The translations under genes and the position numbers were made by a program. This document shows positions 18,798-27,571 of a stretch of 64,000 nt of DNA, piece after piece. Under the pieces are notes generated by a model that did not search any database, had not been told where the DNA came from, and saw nothing but the letters and a program-made list of their open reading frames with translations. Numbering within the stretch: the first letter of the stretch is position 1; each line of letters opens with the position of its first letter. The stretch comes from Nitrospirae bacterium JdFR-85 (GTDB taxonomy: Bacteria > Nitrospirota > Thermodesulfovibrionia > Thermodesulfovibrionales > JdFR-85): positions 24,942 to 88,941 of the forward strand of contig MTOU01000020.1 of NCBI GenBank assembly GCA_002011745.1. The letters run 5' to 3'.

Positions 18798-19682
18798 TCA
18801 GAATACATATGCATAAGAATAGATTCTCTCCTGATGGGGGGCAACAATCTGCCAGGATTCTTTCGAGTTTATAAGGGTTTTGAGAAACTTTATATGGGAT
18901 GAATGTCCCGCCTTCTCTGCAATTATATGCCCCTCTATGGGGTAACCGATGAGGCTCATATCGCCTATAAGATCGAGTATCTTGTGTCTCACAAATTCGT
19001 TCTCGAAACGTAATCCTGATTCATTGAGGATTCCATTGTCATCAATAACAATGGCATTGTCAAGAGAGCCTCCCAGTGCAAGACCATTCGCTCTTAAGGT
19101 CTCTACATTCTTCAGGAAACCAAAGGTCCTTGCGGGTGCTATCTCCTTTATAAAGGACTCTTCAGTTAGTTCTATCGTAAGGGTTTGGCTACTGAAGAGG
19201 GTATGTTTAAAATGTATTGTATAGGTTATTTTTCGTCCATTGTAAGGAAGGGCCATGATTGTAGAATGACCGTCCTCTATGTATATAGGTCTTGTTATCT
19301 TTATATAACTCTTTGGAGGTGACAGTTGGGATATTCCAGCATTGAGGATGATCTCAACCAACTCTGTAGAACTTCCATCCAGAATCGGTATCTCTGGACC
19401 CTCAACCTCTACAATCACATTGTCTATCCCAAGACCTCCAAAGGCAGAAAGTAGATGCTCTACTGTCTTTATCCTTGTGCCATTGTATCCAATAGTGGTT
19501 GCAAAGGCTGTATCAACAACACTTTTGATGGTTGCCTTGATTACTGTATCCCTGTCTGTTCTTACAAATACAATTCCAGTATCACGTGGAGCAGGCCTTA
19601 GGGTTACCTTTGTCTTTCTCCCTGTATGAAGTCCTATCCCTTTGAATGTTATCGCCTTCTTTAGGGTCCTTTGATATCTCAT
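18798..19682 (-). CDS. lpxC: UDP-3-O-acyl-N-acetylglucosamine deacetylase
   Basis: Committed step of lipid A synthesis, showing an outer membrane with LPS. From the ATG at 19682 it is 294 aa, starting MRYQRTLKKAITFKGIGLHTG. The conserved GIGLHTG, TVEHLLSAFGGLGIDN (zinc His), EGPEIPILDGSS and LDLIGDMSLIGYPIEGHI with late zinc ligands are visible. An in-frame TTG 60 bases further up would add hydrophobic residues not found in the family, so the ATG is preferred. The upstream gap contains a sigma-54-like element very close to this start. Confidence 0.95.
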   Translation of the reverse strand: MRYQRTLKKAITFKGIGLHTGRKTKVTLRPAPRDTGIVFVRTDRDTVIKATIKSVVDTAFATTIGYNGTRIKTVEHLLSAFGGLGIDNVIVEVEGPEIPILDGSSTELVEIILNAGISQLSPPKSYIKITRPIYIEDGHSTIMALPYNGRKITYTIHFKHTLFSSQTLTIELTEESFIKEIAPARTFGFLKNVETLRANGLALGGSLDNAIVIDDNGILNESGLRFENEFVRHKILDLIGDMSLIGYPIEGHIIAEKAGHSSHIKFLKTLINSKESWQIVAPHQERIYSYAYVF

Positions 19683-19700
19683 AATCAGAATTATAAGGTA

Positions 19701-19716
19701 AGCAAGATTAGTGCCA
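19701..19716 (-). promoter_or_regulatory. Sigma-54-type promoter match upstream of lpxC
   Basis: Minus strand reads TGGCACTAATCTTGCT: GG and GC elements with the required 10-base interval and full agreement with the TGGCAC-N5-TTGC core. Transcription from it would begin about 8 bases before the lpxC ATG, giving almost no leader. A TATAAT-like box also overlaps (around 19691-19696). A chance match is possible. Confidence 0.3.
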
Positions 19717-19809
19717 GTCAGAATATGGTTGAAAATTAACAACCCCTTTTGAAGGATATTGACATCATAGCAACAATTATGTGGTATATTTTACACAATT
19801 TTTATATTA

Positions 19810-21195
19810 TTATTTTATCTCACCACCAACCACCATGTCAGGAATCAGCAGTGTAGGCAGTGCATCAGCTACAGGCACACCCTGTCCATCCTTCCCACAG
19901 GTACCGATACCAAATCCAAGGTCTGTCCCCACCATCTCTATTGACCGTAATACCTCAGGTCCATTGCCGGTAAGTATTGCTCCCCGTACTGGAGTATCAA
20001 TCCCTCCATTTTTGATGAGATAGCCCTCTTGGACCTCAAAGACAAAGTCTCCGTTTATAGTATTCACCTGCCCTCCTCCCATCTTTTTTACAAAGAGTCC
20101 TTTCTGAACACTGTTTATAATCTTCTCAGGAGAATGTGGTCCAGGAGCAACCATTGTATTGGTCATTCTCGGGATGGGCCGATGTTTGTAAGACTGGCGT
20201 CTTCCATTGCCTGTGGATGTTTTGTTGTCTTTAATTGCGTAAAGCCTGTCATACATGTAGTTGATAAGAATGCCCTTTTCTACCAGAATGGTTTTCTGGG
20301 CAGGGGTTCCCTCATCATCAAAACTGAAGGAACCTCTCTTGTTAAGAATGGTGGCGTCATCTATTACTGTTACTACAGGTGATGCCACTTGTTGACCGAT
20401 CCTCCCAGAGTATACAGACAAACCCTGTAATGCCAGATCAGCCTCCAGACCATGTCCTATTGCCTCATGGATCATTGTGCCTCCTGCCTCAGAAGATATA
20501 ACGACGGGCATCCTTCCAGCAGGGGCCCTTGGTGCCTTGAGCATCATAACAGCCCTTGAGGCTGCCTTTGATGCGATCTCCTCTGGTGGGTTTTTCTCGA
20601 ATATCTCAAATCCTATAAGCCCACCTACAGGCTCATATCCTGTCTGTATCACTCCATCCTCAGCAGCAACCACCTGTACAAGTGCAAGTGTATAAACCCT
20701 ATGGTCATCAGCAATCTGTTCCTCGCTGTTTGCAATCCTTACGTTCTGAATACTTTCTCTGTAGATGACGAGAACCTGTTTTATACTGGAGGAGTATTCC
20801 CTTGCTACACGGTCCATTATCCTGATAAGGTTTATTTTTCTCTCTGTAGATACACCTGTGGGATGTATCCTGTAGGGATGGGTAATATCTGCTGAAGCTT
20901 TCTGCAGGGAAATATCCTCTTCTAAAAGGTCTTCTTTTGCAGCCTTTCTCACAAGCGAGGCGAGCTCAAGAAGGTCTTTGTGAAAGAAAGAGTTTGTGTA
21001 ACCATAAAAGGTTTTACCCTTGAAGATGAGCCTGAGACCTACACCTGAATCAGTTCCCTTTATTAACTTTTCTATCTTCTGGTCTTCTAACTGGGCTGAG
21101 AAACTATCCTTTTTTTCTACAAATACCTCTGCATACTCACCTCCATTCTTCATTAACTCCTTCAACACCTTCTGCAATAGTTCTTCAGAAATCAT
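19810..21195 (-). CDS. tldD: Metalloprotease TldD
   Basis: 461 aa, full length. Zn-dependent peptidase of the TldD/TldE (PmbA) family. The HExxxH zinc motif is seen as HEAIGHGLEADLA (about residue 245) with the later Cys (FGIGTCGKDGQGVPV) as third ligand. TldD usually works as a heterodimer with TldE, which degrades or matures small peptides; no tldE/pmbA is present here. Divergent from the UPF0173 gene across an 89-base gap; AGGAGG-like sequence precedes the ATG. Confidence 0.93.
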   Translation of the reverse strand: MISEELLQKVLKELMKNGGEYAEVFVEKKDSFSAQLEDQKIEKLIKGTDSGVGLRLIFKGKTFYGYTNSFFHKDLLELASLVRKAAKEDLLEEDISLQKASADITHPYRIHPTGVSTERKINLIRIMDRVAREYSSSIKQVLVIYRESIQNVRIANSEEQIADDHRVYTLALVQVVAAEDGVIQTGYEPVGGLIGFEIFEKNPPEEIASKAASRAVMMLKAPRAPAGRMPVVISSEAGGTMIHEAIGHGLEADLALQGLSVYSGRIGQQVASPVVTVIDDATILNKRGSFSFDDEGTPAQKTILVEKGILINYMYDRLYAIKDNKTSTGNGRRQSYKHRPIPRMTNTMVAPGPHSPEKIINSVQKGLFVKKMGGGQVNTINGDFVFEVQEGYLIKNGGIDTPVRGAILTGNGPEVLRSIEMVGTDLGFGIGTCGKDGQGVPVADALPTLLIPDMVVGGEIK

Positions 21196-21284
21196 CCATC
21201 CTCCCTTTTGTATATCCTATTTTTGGTATAATTATTTTACTCCCTTCAGGGCAAGGGAATCAAAGGCTGGAAGGAGGGGTTAGA

Positions 21285-21983
21285 ATGGGGAAGAGGTTTT
21301 GTTTTATTATTATATGGTTTATAATATTGGGTTTTAATTCCTATGGAAAGGAGGTAAGAAAGATGGTTGAAAATATTCATTGGCTCGGTCATGATACCTT
21401 TAAGATTGTTGGAAAGGATGTGGTGGTGTTTACAGATCCTTTTCAATTAAAGAGCCCTGACAGAGCGGATATTATACTCATTACCCATGAACACTATGAT
21501 CATTGCTCTCCCGAGGATGTACAGAAACTGCAGGGGCCTGATACAGTGATAGTTGCTACTGCTGACTGTGCAGCAAAGCTGTCTGGTCAGGTTAAGACGG
21601 TTAAACCTGGAGACAGACTTACTGTCAAGGGTGTTGAGATTGAAGCAGTGCCAGCCTACAATACCAATAAACAGTTTCATACAAAGGACAAAGGATGGGT
21701 GGGTTATATATTTACAGTAGACGGCAAAAGGATCTACATTGCTGGTGATACAGACTATATACCAGAGATGAAGACCTTTAAGGATATTGATATAGCCCTT
21801 CTGCCAGTAAGTGGCACATATGTTATGACTGCTGATGAGGCGGTGCAGGCAGCTCTTGATATAAACCCGAAGGTTGCCATCCCTATGCATTATGGTGCTA
21901 TTGTGGGAGACCTCAGGGATGCAGAACACTTTGCAGAGGCGCTCAAGGGCAAGGTTGAGGTGGTTATTCTGAAGAAGGAATAA
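21285..21983 (+). CDS. UPF0173 metal-dependent hydrolase (MBL fold), two plausible starts
   Basis: Metallo-beta-lactamase-fold hydrolase of unknown substrate. Metal motif THEHYDHCSPEDV, further ligands in YIAGDTDYIPEM and MHYGA near the end. From the ATG at 21285 it is 232 aa and begins with a signal-peptide-like segment (GKRFCFIIIWFIILGF). From the ATG at 21363 it is 206 aa, starts MVENIHWLGHDTFKI and would be cytoplasmic, the commoner form. Both ATGs have strong ribosome-binding sites (GGAAGGAGGGG and AAAGGAGGT). Its TAA shares a base with the nth ATG. Confidence 0.85.
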   Translation: MGKRFCFIIIWFIILGFNSYGKEVRKMVENIHWLGHDTFKIVGKDVVVFTDPFQLKSPDRADIILITHEHYDHCSPEDVQKLQGPDTVIVATADCAAKLSGQVKTVKPGDRLTVKGVEIEAVPAYNTNKQFHTKDKGWVGYIFTVDGKRIYIAGDTDYIPEMKTFKDIDIALLPVSGTYVMTADEAVQAALDINPKVAIPMHYGAIVGDLRDAEHFAEALKGKVEVVILKKE

Positions 21984-22630
21984 TGGGAGATCCAAAGAAG
22001 ATTATAGAATTACTTCTGGAAAAGTATCCTAAGCCAAAGATTGAGCTGAATTTCAGTAATCCCCTTCAGCTGCTTGTGGCAACCATTCTTTCGGCACAGT
22101 GTACAGACAGAAAGGTGAATGAAGTAACAAAGAGTCTCTTCAAAAAATACAGAAGAACGGAAGACTATGCAGAGGCAGACCCAGCAACGCTTGAGAAAGA
22201 CCTAAAAGGGATAACCTTTGCCAATCGTAAGGCAGAGCAGATAGTAAAGGCATGTAGAATTCTCGTGGAGAAACATAGGGGTCAGGTGCCTGACAGTATG
22301 GAGGCACTTACGGAGTTGCCCGGAGTTGGCAGAAAAACGGCCAACGTGGTGCTCGGAAGTGCTTTTGGTCGTCCTGCAATAGCAGTGGATACTCATGTAC
22401 TTAGGGTGAGTAACCGTCTGGGACTTGTAGAATCGAAGGACCCTGAGAGGGTAGAGGAGGTCTTAATGAGAGAGATACCCAGAGAGAAATGGACTCCTGT
22501 AAATCTTGCAATGATTCTTCATGGCAGATACACCTGTAAGGCAAAGAATCCCCTCTGTGAGGAGTGTATACTCTATGAAGAGTGTGAGTGGGATGAGAAG
22601 GAGAGATATAGACAGAGGAGGAAGGGATAG
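21983..22630 (+). CDS. nth: Endonuclease III
   Basis: 215 aa base-excision-repair DNA glycosylase/AP lyase for oxidised pyrimidines. Helix-hairpin-helix [15 protein letters not shown] with catalytic Lys (about 122), catalytic Asp in [14 protein letters not shown], and a C-terminal 4Fe-4S cluster with spacing C-x6-C-x2-C-x5-C ([17 protein letters not shown]). The length is standard. Translation is coupled to the upstream UPF0173 gene (TAATG). Confidence 0.96.
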   Translation: MGDPKKIIELLLEKYPKPKIELNFSNPLQLLVATILSAQCTDRKVNEVTKSLFKKYRRTEDYAEADPATLEKDLKGITFANRKAEQIVKACRILVEKHRGQVPDSMEALTELPGVGRKTANVVLGSAFGRPAIAVDTHVLRVSNRLGLVESKDPERVEEVLMREIPREKWTPVNLAMILHGRYTCKAKNPLCEECILYEECEWDEKERYRQRRKG

Positions 22631-22632
22631 TT

Positions 22633-23817
22633 ATGAAAATCGTTCTTGCATACTCTGGTGGGCTTGATACATCTGTGGCAATAGCATGGCTTAAAGAGAC
22701 ATATAAAGCTGAGATAATAGCCTTCTGTGCAGACCTTGGTCAGGGTGAAGACCTTGAGGCTATAAAAGATAAGGCCCTACGTACAGGTGCATCAAAGGTC
22801 TATATGGACGATCTGAGAGAGGAGTTTGTCCGTGATTATATATTCCCTATGCTCAGGGCCAATGCAGTCTATGAGGGGTTCTATCTCATGGGCACCTCCA
22901 TTGCCAGACCCCTTATTGCGAAACGTCAGATAGAAATAGCAGAAGCAGAAGGAGCGGATGCTGTTGCCCATGGTGCTACTGGTAAGGGTAATGATCAGGT
23001 GAGGTTTGAACTTACATACTATGCCCTGAAGCCTGGTATAAAGGTTATAGCACCCTGGCGACAGTGGCCTTTTAAGTCAAGGGCTTCGCTTATTGATTAT
23101 GCCAGATCAAAAGGGATTGAGGTGCCTGTTACAAAGGAGAAACCCTACAGTATGGACAGAAATATATTCCATATAAGTTATGAAGGAGGGATACTTGAAG
23201 ATCCTTGGCAGGAACCCCCTGAAGATATGTTTACAATGATGGTTCCTCCTGAGAAGGCTCCAGACAGTCCAACCTATATTGAGATTGAGTATGAGGAAGG
23301 CAATCCTGTGGCACTAAACGGTGAGAGAATATCTCCTTATGAACTTCTATCAAGGCTGAACAGGATTGCAGGTGACAATGGAGTAGGAAGAGTTGATATT
23401 GTTGAGAACCGTTATGTGGGAATAAAATCCAGAGGAGTCTATGAGACTCCTGGAGGCACTGTGCTTCATATTGCTCATAGGGCAATTGAATCCATAACCC
23501 TTGACAGGGAGGTTCTACATTTAAGGGATTCTCTTATACCCAGGTATGCAGAGTGTATCTACTATGGGTATTGGTTTTCTCCAGAAAGGCAGGCACTTCA
23601 GAGTCTTATAGATGAGATACAGAAGAATGTTACAGGAACAGTGAGGTTGAAGCTCTACAAAGGGAATTGTCTTGTAGTAGGAAGAAAGTCTCCTGTTAGT
23701 CTGTACAGTATGGAGCTTGCCACTTTTGAAGAAGAAGAGGTTTATAATCAGAAGGATGCTGAAGGTTTTATCAAATTGAATGCGTTAAGGCTGATTGCGG
23801 GAAAGAAGAAACACTGA
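22633..23817 (+). CDS. argG: Argininosuccinate synthase
   Basis: 394 aa. Condenses citrulline and aspartate with ATP in arginine synthesis. PP-loop [12 protein letters not shown] at residues 5-16; [29 protein letters not shown]; length typical of the bacterial type 1 enzyme. It lies two bases after nth in an operon otherwise devoted to DNA (nth, dprA, topA). argH is not in the window. Confidence 0.97.
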   Translation: MKIVLAYSGGLDTSVAIAWLKETYKAEIIAFCADLGQGEDLEAIKDKALRTGASKVYMDDLREEFVRDYIFPMLRANAVYEGFYLMGTSIARPLIAKRQIEIAEAEGADAVAHGATGKGNDQVRFELTYYALKPGIKVIAPWRQWPFKSRASLIDYARSKGIEVPVTKEKPYSMDRNIFHISYEGGILEDPWQEPPEDMFTMMVPPEKAPDSPTYIEIEYEEGNPVALNGERISPYELLSRLNRIAGDNGVGRVDIVENRYVGIKSRGVYETPGGTVLHIAHRAIESITLDREVLHLRDSLIPRYAECIYYGYWFSPERQALQSLIDEIQKNVTGTVRLKLYKGNCLVVGRKSPVSLYSMELATFEEEEVYNQKDAEGFIKLNALRLIAGKKKH

Positions 23818-23833
23818 CCCTTGAAAAATCTCA

Positions 23834-24919
23834 ATGAGTGAGACCCGATACCTTGTGGCCCTCTCTCTGATAAGGGAGATCGGGCCAAAAACCCAGAAGA
23901 GACTGCTGAAGAGATTTAAGGCTGCAGAGGCTGTATTCAGTAGCAGCAGGGATGATCTGTTGTCTGTTGAAGGTGTTGGGCCCACAAGGGCAGAGGCGAT
24001 TCAGAGTTTTAAGGATTGGAAGAGAGTAGATAAGATTCTGGAAGATGCCGAGAAGGGAGAGATTGAAATTATTAGCATCAATGATGAAGAATATCCTGTA
24101 CCATTAAGAGATATGGAGGATGCACCGATAATAATTTACAAAAGAGGAAGCCTCAGGGAGGATGACCGATTTGCCATTGCAGTGGTGGGATCAAGAAGAC
24201 CTACAGAGTATGGACTTAGGGTTACAGATATTATAGCAGGTGAGCTTGCTGAGGCGGGGTTTACAATTGTTAGTGGCCTTGCAAGAGGTATTGATACTCA
24301 GGCACACAAAGCCGCGCTGCTGCGAAAAGGACGGACAATAGCAGTGCTCGGCTCTGGTATTGATATCCCCTATCCACCAGAGAACCTCGGTCTGATGAGA
24401 AGGATTGAACAGTCAGGAGCTGTTATTACAGAGTTTCCACCTGGCACAAAGCCAGAGAAGGGAAATTTTCCTATAAGAAATCGGATCATCAGTGCACTGG
24501 CAATGGGTGTACTTGTAGTAGAGGCTCCTTCTGACAGTGGTGCCCTTATTACAGCCCGGTTTGCTATGGAGCAGGGAAAAGAGGTCTTTGCTGTACCTGG
24601 TATGATAACTACCGGTAGCTTTCAAGGAGTCCATAGTCTTCTGAAACAGGGAGCCATACTTGTAGAGAGTGGTTCTGATATTATCAGGGAGCTTGCCCCT
24701 CAGTTGAAGGGTTTTATAAAAGAGAGCCGAAAAAGGAAGATAGAGTTGACAGAAGAGGAGAAGATATTGGTGAAATACCTCTCTAAGGAGCCTATACATG
24801 TGGATATATTGACAAGACAGAGCAGATTGCCTCTTAATAAAGTATTGAGTATAATCACAACCTTAGAGCTAAAAGGGGTTGTAAGACAGGCAGAAGGAAA
24901 GAGATTTTATCTTGTATAG
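23834..24919 (+). CDS. dprA: DNA-processing protein DprA
   Basis: 361 aa. Loads RecA onto incoming single-stranded DNA in transformation. N-terminal helix-hairpin-helix/SAM-like part (SVEGVGPTRAEAI), central Rossmann fold 80-290 with VVGSRRPTEYGLRV, IVSGLARGIDTQAHKAAL, GSGIDIPYPPEN, FPIRNRIISAL, and a C-terminal winged helix (290-361). Complete three-domain form. Followed by an smg-like gene and topA, the same order as dprA-smg-topA-type loci in proteobacteria. Confidence 0.95.
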   Translation: MSETRYLVALSLIREIGPKTQKRLLKRFKAAEAVFSSSRDDLLSVEGVGPTRAEAIQSFKDWKRVDKILEDAEKGEIEIISINDEEYPVPLRDMEDAPIIIYKRGSLREDDRFAIAVVGSRRPTEYGLRVTDIIAGELAEAGFTIVSGLARGIDTQAHKAALLRKGRTIAVLGSGIDIPYPPENLGLMRRIEQSGAVITEFPPGTKPEKGNFPIRNRIISALAMGVLVVEAPSDSGALITARFAMEQGKEVFAVPGMITTGSFQGVHSLLKQGAILVESGSDIIRELAPQLKGFIKESRKRKIELTEEEKILVKYLSKEPIHVDILTRQSRLPLNKVLSIITTLELKGVVRQAEGKRFYLV

Positions 24920-24928
24920 GAGGTCGAG

Positions 24929-25213
24929 TTGATAAAGAAGTTTCTTGATTTTATCAAAACGCTCACTGATGAAGTATTAAGAGAGGGTAAAGAAGTGGAT
25001 GAACTGATTGCCCAGATTGATACCTCTGAGATTAATCTATTCAGAGTGAACGAAGAACTGGAAGAGCTTCTCAGAAAGGGATTGATAGATGAGGAGGAGG
25101 CAGATACTGTAAAGTCAATATTGGTTTATATATTTATGAAGAATACAGATATAGATCCGGAAGACATTTATGCTCTTGTCTTTGGAGAAGGTAAGAGATT
25201 GAGTTGGCATTGA
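24929..25213 (+). CDS. Short Smg/DUF494-like protein
   Basis: 94 aa, TTG start preceded by AGGAGG. All-helical and acidic, with LEELLRKGLIDEEEADTV followed by a helix and DIDPEDIYALVF. This loosely matches the C-terminal half of Smg (DUF494, about 155 aa), and the position between dprA and topA is the classical smg position. The N-terminal half of Smg is missing, so it may be a short branch of the family. The function of Smg is not established. Confidence 0.5.
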   Translation: MIKKFLDFIKTLTDEVLREGKEVDELIAQIDTSEINLFRVNEELEELLRKGLIDEEEADTVKSILVYIFMKNTDIDPEDIYALVFGEGKRLSWH

Positions 25214-25222
25214 GGAGGAAGG

Positions 25223-27532
25223 ATGAAGACCCTTATTATTGTAGAATCTCCTGCAAAGGCGAAGACAATAAATAAGATCCTGGGGAAGAGTTTTGCTGTT
25301 AGGGCCTCTATAGGTCATGTAAGAGACTTACCAGAGAAGGAGCTTGGTGTTGATATAGATAATAACTTCAAGCCCAAATATATTATCATTCCTGGCAAGG
25401 AGAAGATTATAAAAGAACTGAAAGAAGCAGCAACAAAGGCAGATGTTATATACCTTGCTCCTGACCCTGATCGTGAGGGTGAGGCGATTGCATGGCATAT
25501 ATCAGAGCTTTTGAAGAATGGAAAGAAGGACTCGGTTAGTGGAGACAGAATATTCAGGATAACATTTAATGAGATCACAGAGAAGGCTGTTAAGGAGGCT
25601 ATAAAGAAGCCCGGGAAAATTGATATGAACAAGGTAGATGCCCAGCAGGCAAGGAGGATCCTTGATAGACTGGTTGGTTACAAATTGAGCCCCCTTTTGT
25701 GGAAGAAGATCAAAAAGGGTCTTAGTGCAGGTAGGGTGCAGTCTGTTGCAGTAAGACTGGTTGTTGAGAGAGAAAGAGAGATTGAGGCATTTGTGCCAAA
25801 AGAGTACTGGAGCATTACAGGTGTCTTTGAAGGTTCTACTCCTCCTTCATTCAAGGCGAGGTTGTTTAAGTATAAAGGTAAATATGTTATAAACAGAGAG
25901 AAAGAGGAATTCCTGATACAGAATGAGGCTGAAGCCGAGAAGTTGATAAAAGAGTTGGAAGGTTACAGGTATACCCTCTCAAAGGTTGATAAAAGGCTGA
26001 GAAAGAGAAATCCCCCACAACCATTTATTACCAGTACATTACAACAAGAGGCATCAAAGACTCTGAGGTTTTCTCCCAAAAAGACGATGATGATTGCCCA
26101 ACAACTTTATGAAGGTGTAGAGATAGGAGACGAAGGTTCTGTTGGACTTATTACATATATGAGGACAGACTCCACAAGGGTTGCTGAAGAGGCACAGGAG
26201 GCTGCAAGGGAACTTATCAAAAACCTCTACGGAGAGAAATATGTTCCCAAAGATGCTGTCAAGAAGACAAAAAAGGCCACAAAGGCAAAGGTACAGGATG
26301 CCCATGAGGCGATAAGGCCAACCTATCTGACACGTCCTCCTGAGAGTGTAAAGAAGTTTCTGAGCAGGGATCAGTATCTCCTTTACAGACTTATCTGGAT
26401 AAGATTTCTGGCATCCCAGATGGCTCCTGCAGAGATTGAACAGACCACCTTTGTAATCTCTGATACTGATAGTAAGGTGGAGTTCAGAGTGACAGGCGAT
26501 GTATTAAGATTTGATGGTTTTCTTAAACTCTACAGTTATTCAGAAGAGGGCGATAGAGAGGCTCAAGAAGAAGGTCAACTACCACCCCTTAGGGAAGGTG
26601 AGCTGTTGAATCTCTCTGAGCTTATCCCAAAACAACACTTTACTCAGCCACCACCGAGATATACTGAGGCTACTCTGATAAAGGCACTTGAAGAGAAAGG
26701 GGTGGGCAGACCAAGTACCTATGCCACGATACTGTCTACAATCCAGGAGAGGAGATACGTGAAGAAAAGAGAGGGTAAGTTGGTTCCTACGGAGCTTGGT
26801 AGGCTGGTAAATGACTATCTCGTTGAGAGATTTCCAGAGCTGATAGATGTAGGCTTTACTGCCAAGATGGAGGATGAGCTTGACAAGGTAGAAGAAGGCA
26901 ATCTCAACTGGCTCAAGGTAGTGAAGAGTTTTTATAGACCTTTCAGTAAAGATCTTCAGAAGGCCTTTGAGACCTCGGATAAGGCAATAGAGGATCAACC
27001 TACAGAGCTTACCTGTGAGCTCTGTGGTCGTCAGATGGTAAAGAGATGGGGTAGACACGGATGGTTTTATGCATGTACAGGTTTTCCTGAATGTAAGAAT
27101 ACAAAACCTATAAATAACACAGAAGACAAAGAGCATGAGGAAGTCGCTGATCAGAGATGTCCAGAGTGTGGTTCTGAGATGATTATAAAACAGAGTAGAT
27201 TTGGAAGATTCATTGCATGTTCAAGATATCCTGAATGTAGAACTACATTGCCCCTTTCCACGGGAGTAAAATGTCCTTTAGATGGAGGAGATATTATTGA
27301 AAGAAGAAGCAAGAAGGGAAAATTGTTTTGGAGTTGTAGTAACTGGCCTAAATGTAAATTTACCTTATGGTCAAGACCAATAAATGAGGCCTGTCCAAAA
27401 TGTGGCTCACCCTATTTATTGGAGAAGACTCAGAATTCTAAGAGACAGATTGTGTGTCCTGAGAAGGGGTGTGATTATAAGAGAATAGAAAGAGAGGAGA
27501 AGACTGAAGAGGCTGTGGTATCAAAGGAGTAA
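25223..27532 (+). CDS. topA: DNA topoisomerase I
   Basis: 769 aa type IA topoisomerase relaxing negative supercoils. Toprim IVESPAKAKTINKIL and DPDREGEAIAWH; catalytic Tyr in GLITYMRTDSTRV (about residue 310). The C-terminal part (about 590-755) carries four zinc-ribbon units: CELC...C..C, CPEC...CSRYPEC, CPLDG...CSNWPKC and CPKC...CPEKGC. The third has Asp where the second Cys should be, so it may not hold zinc. Ends with an acidic/basic tail. Good AGGAGGAAGG ribosome-binding site. Confidence 0.96.
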   Translation: MKTLIIVESPAKAKTINKILGKSFAVRASIGHVRDLPEKELGVDIDNNFKPKYIIIPGKEKIIKELKEAATKADVIYLAPDPDREGEAIAWHISELLKNGKKDSVSGDRIFRITFNEITEKAVKEAIKKPGKIDMNKVDAQQARRILDRLVGYKLSPLLWKKIKKGLSAGRVQSVAVRLVVEREREIEAFVPKEYWSITGVFEGSTPPSFKARLFKYKGKYVINREKEEFLIQNEAEAEKLIKELEGYRYTLSKVDKRLRKRNPPQPFITSTLQQEASKTLRFSPKKTMMIAQQLYEGVEIGDEGSVGLITYMRTDSTRVAEEAQEAARELIKNLYGEKYVPKDAVKKTKKATKAKVQDAHEAIRPTYLTRPPESVKKFLSRDQYLLYRLIWIRFLASQMAPAEIEQTTFVISDTDSKVEFRVTGDVLRFDGFLKLYSYSEEGDREAQEEGQLPPLREGELLNLSELIPKQHFTQPPPRYTEATLIKALEEKGVGRPSTYATILSTIQERRYVKKREGKLVPTELGRLVNDYLVERFPELIDVGFTAKMEDELDKVEEGNLNWLKVVKSFYRPFSKDLQKAFETSDKAIEDQPTELTCELCGRQMVKRWGRHGWFYACTGFPECKNTKPINNTEDKEHEEVADQRCPECGSEMIIKQSRFGRFIACSRYPECRTTLPLSTGVKCPLDGGDIIERRSKKGKLFWSCSNWPKCKFTLWSRPINEACPKCGSPYLLEKTQNSKRQIVCPEKGCDYKRIEREEKTEEAVVSKE

Positions 27533-27571
27533 TTACTGAGATTTATTTTTGCCACCCCTGAAAACAAGCGT

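Noticed and set aside
21447..21995. Minus-strand frame of about 180 codons opposite the UPF0173 gene
   Set aside because: Antisense shadow of a conserved hydrolase; no motif or start signal.
26579..27136. Minus-strand frame of about 185 codons opposite topA
   Set aside because: Antisense to strongly conserved topA sequence; no family features.
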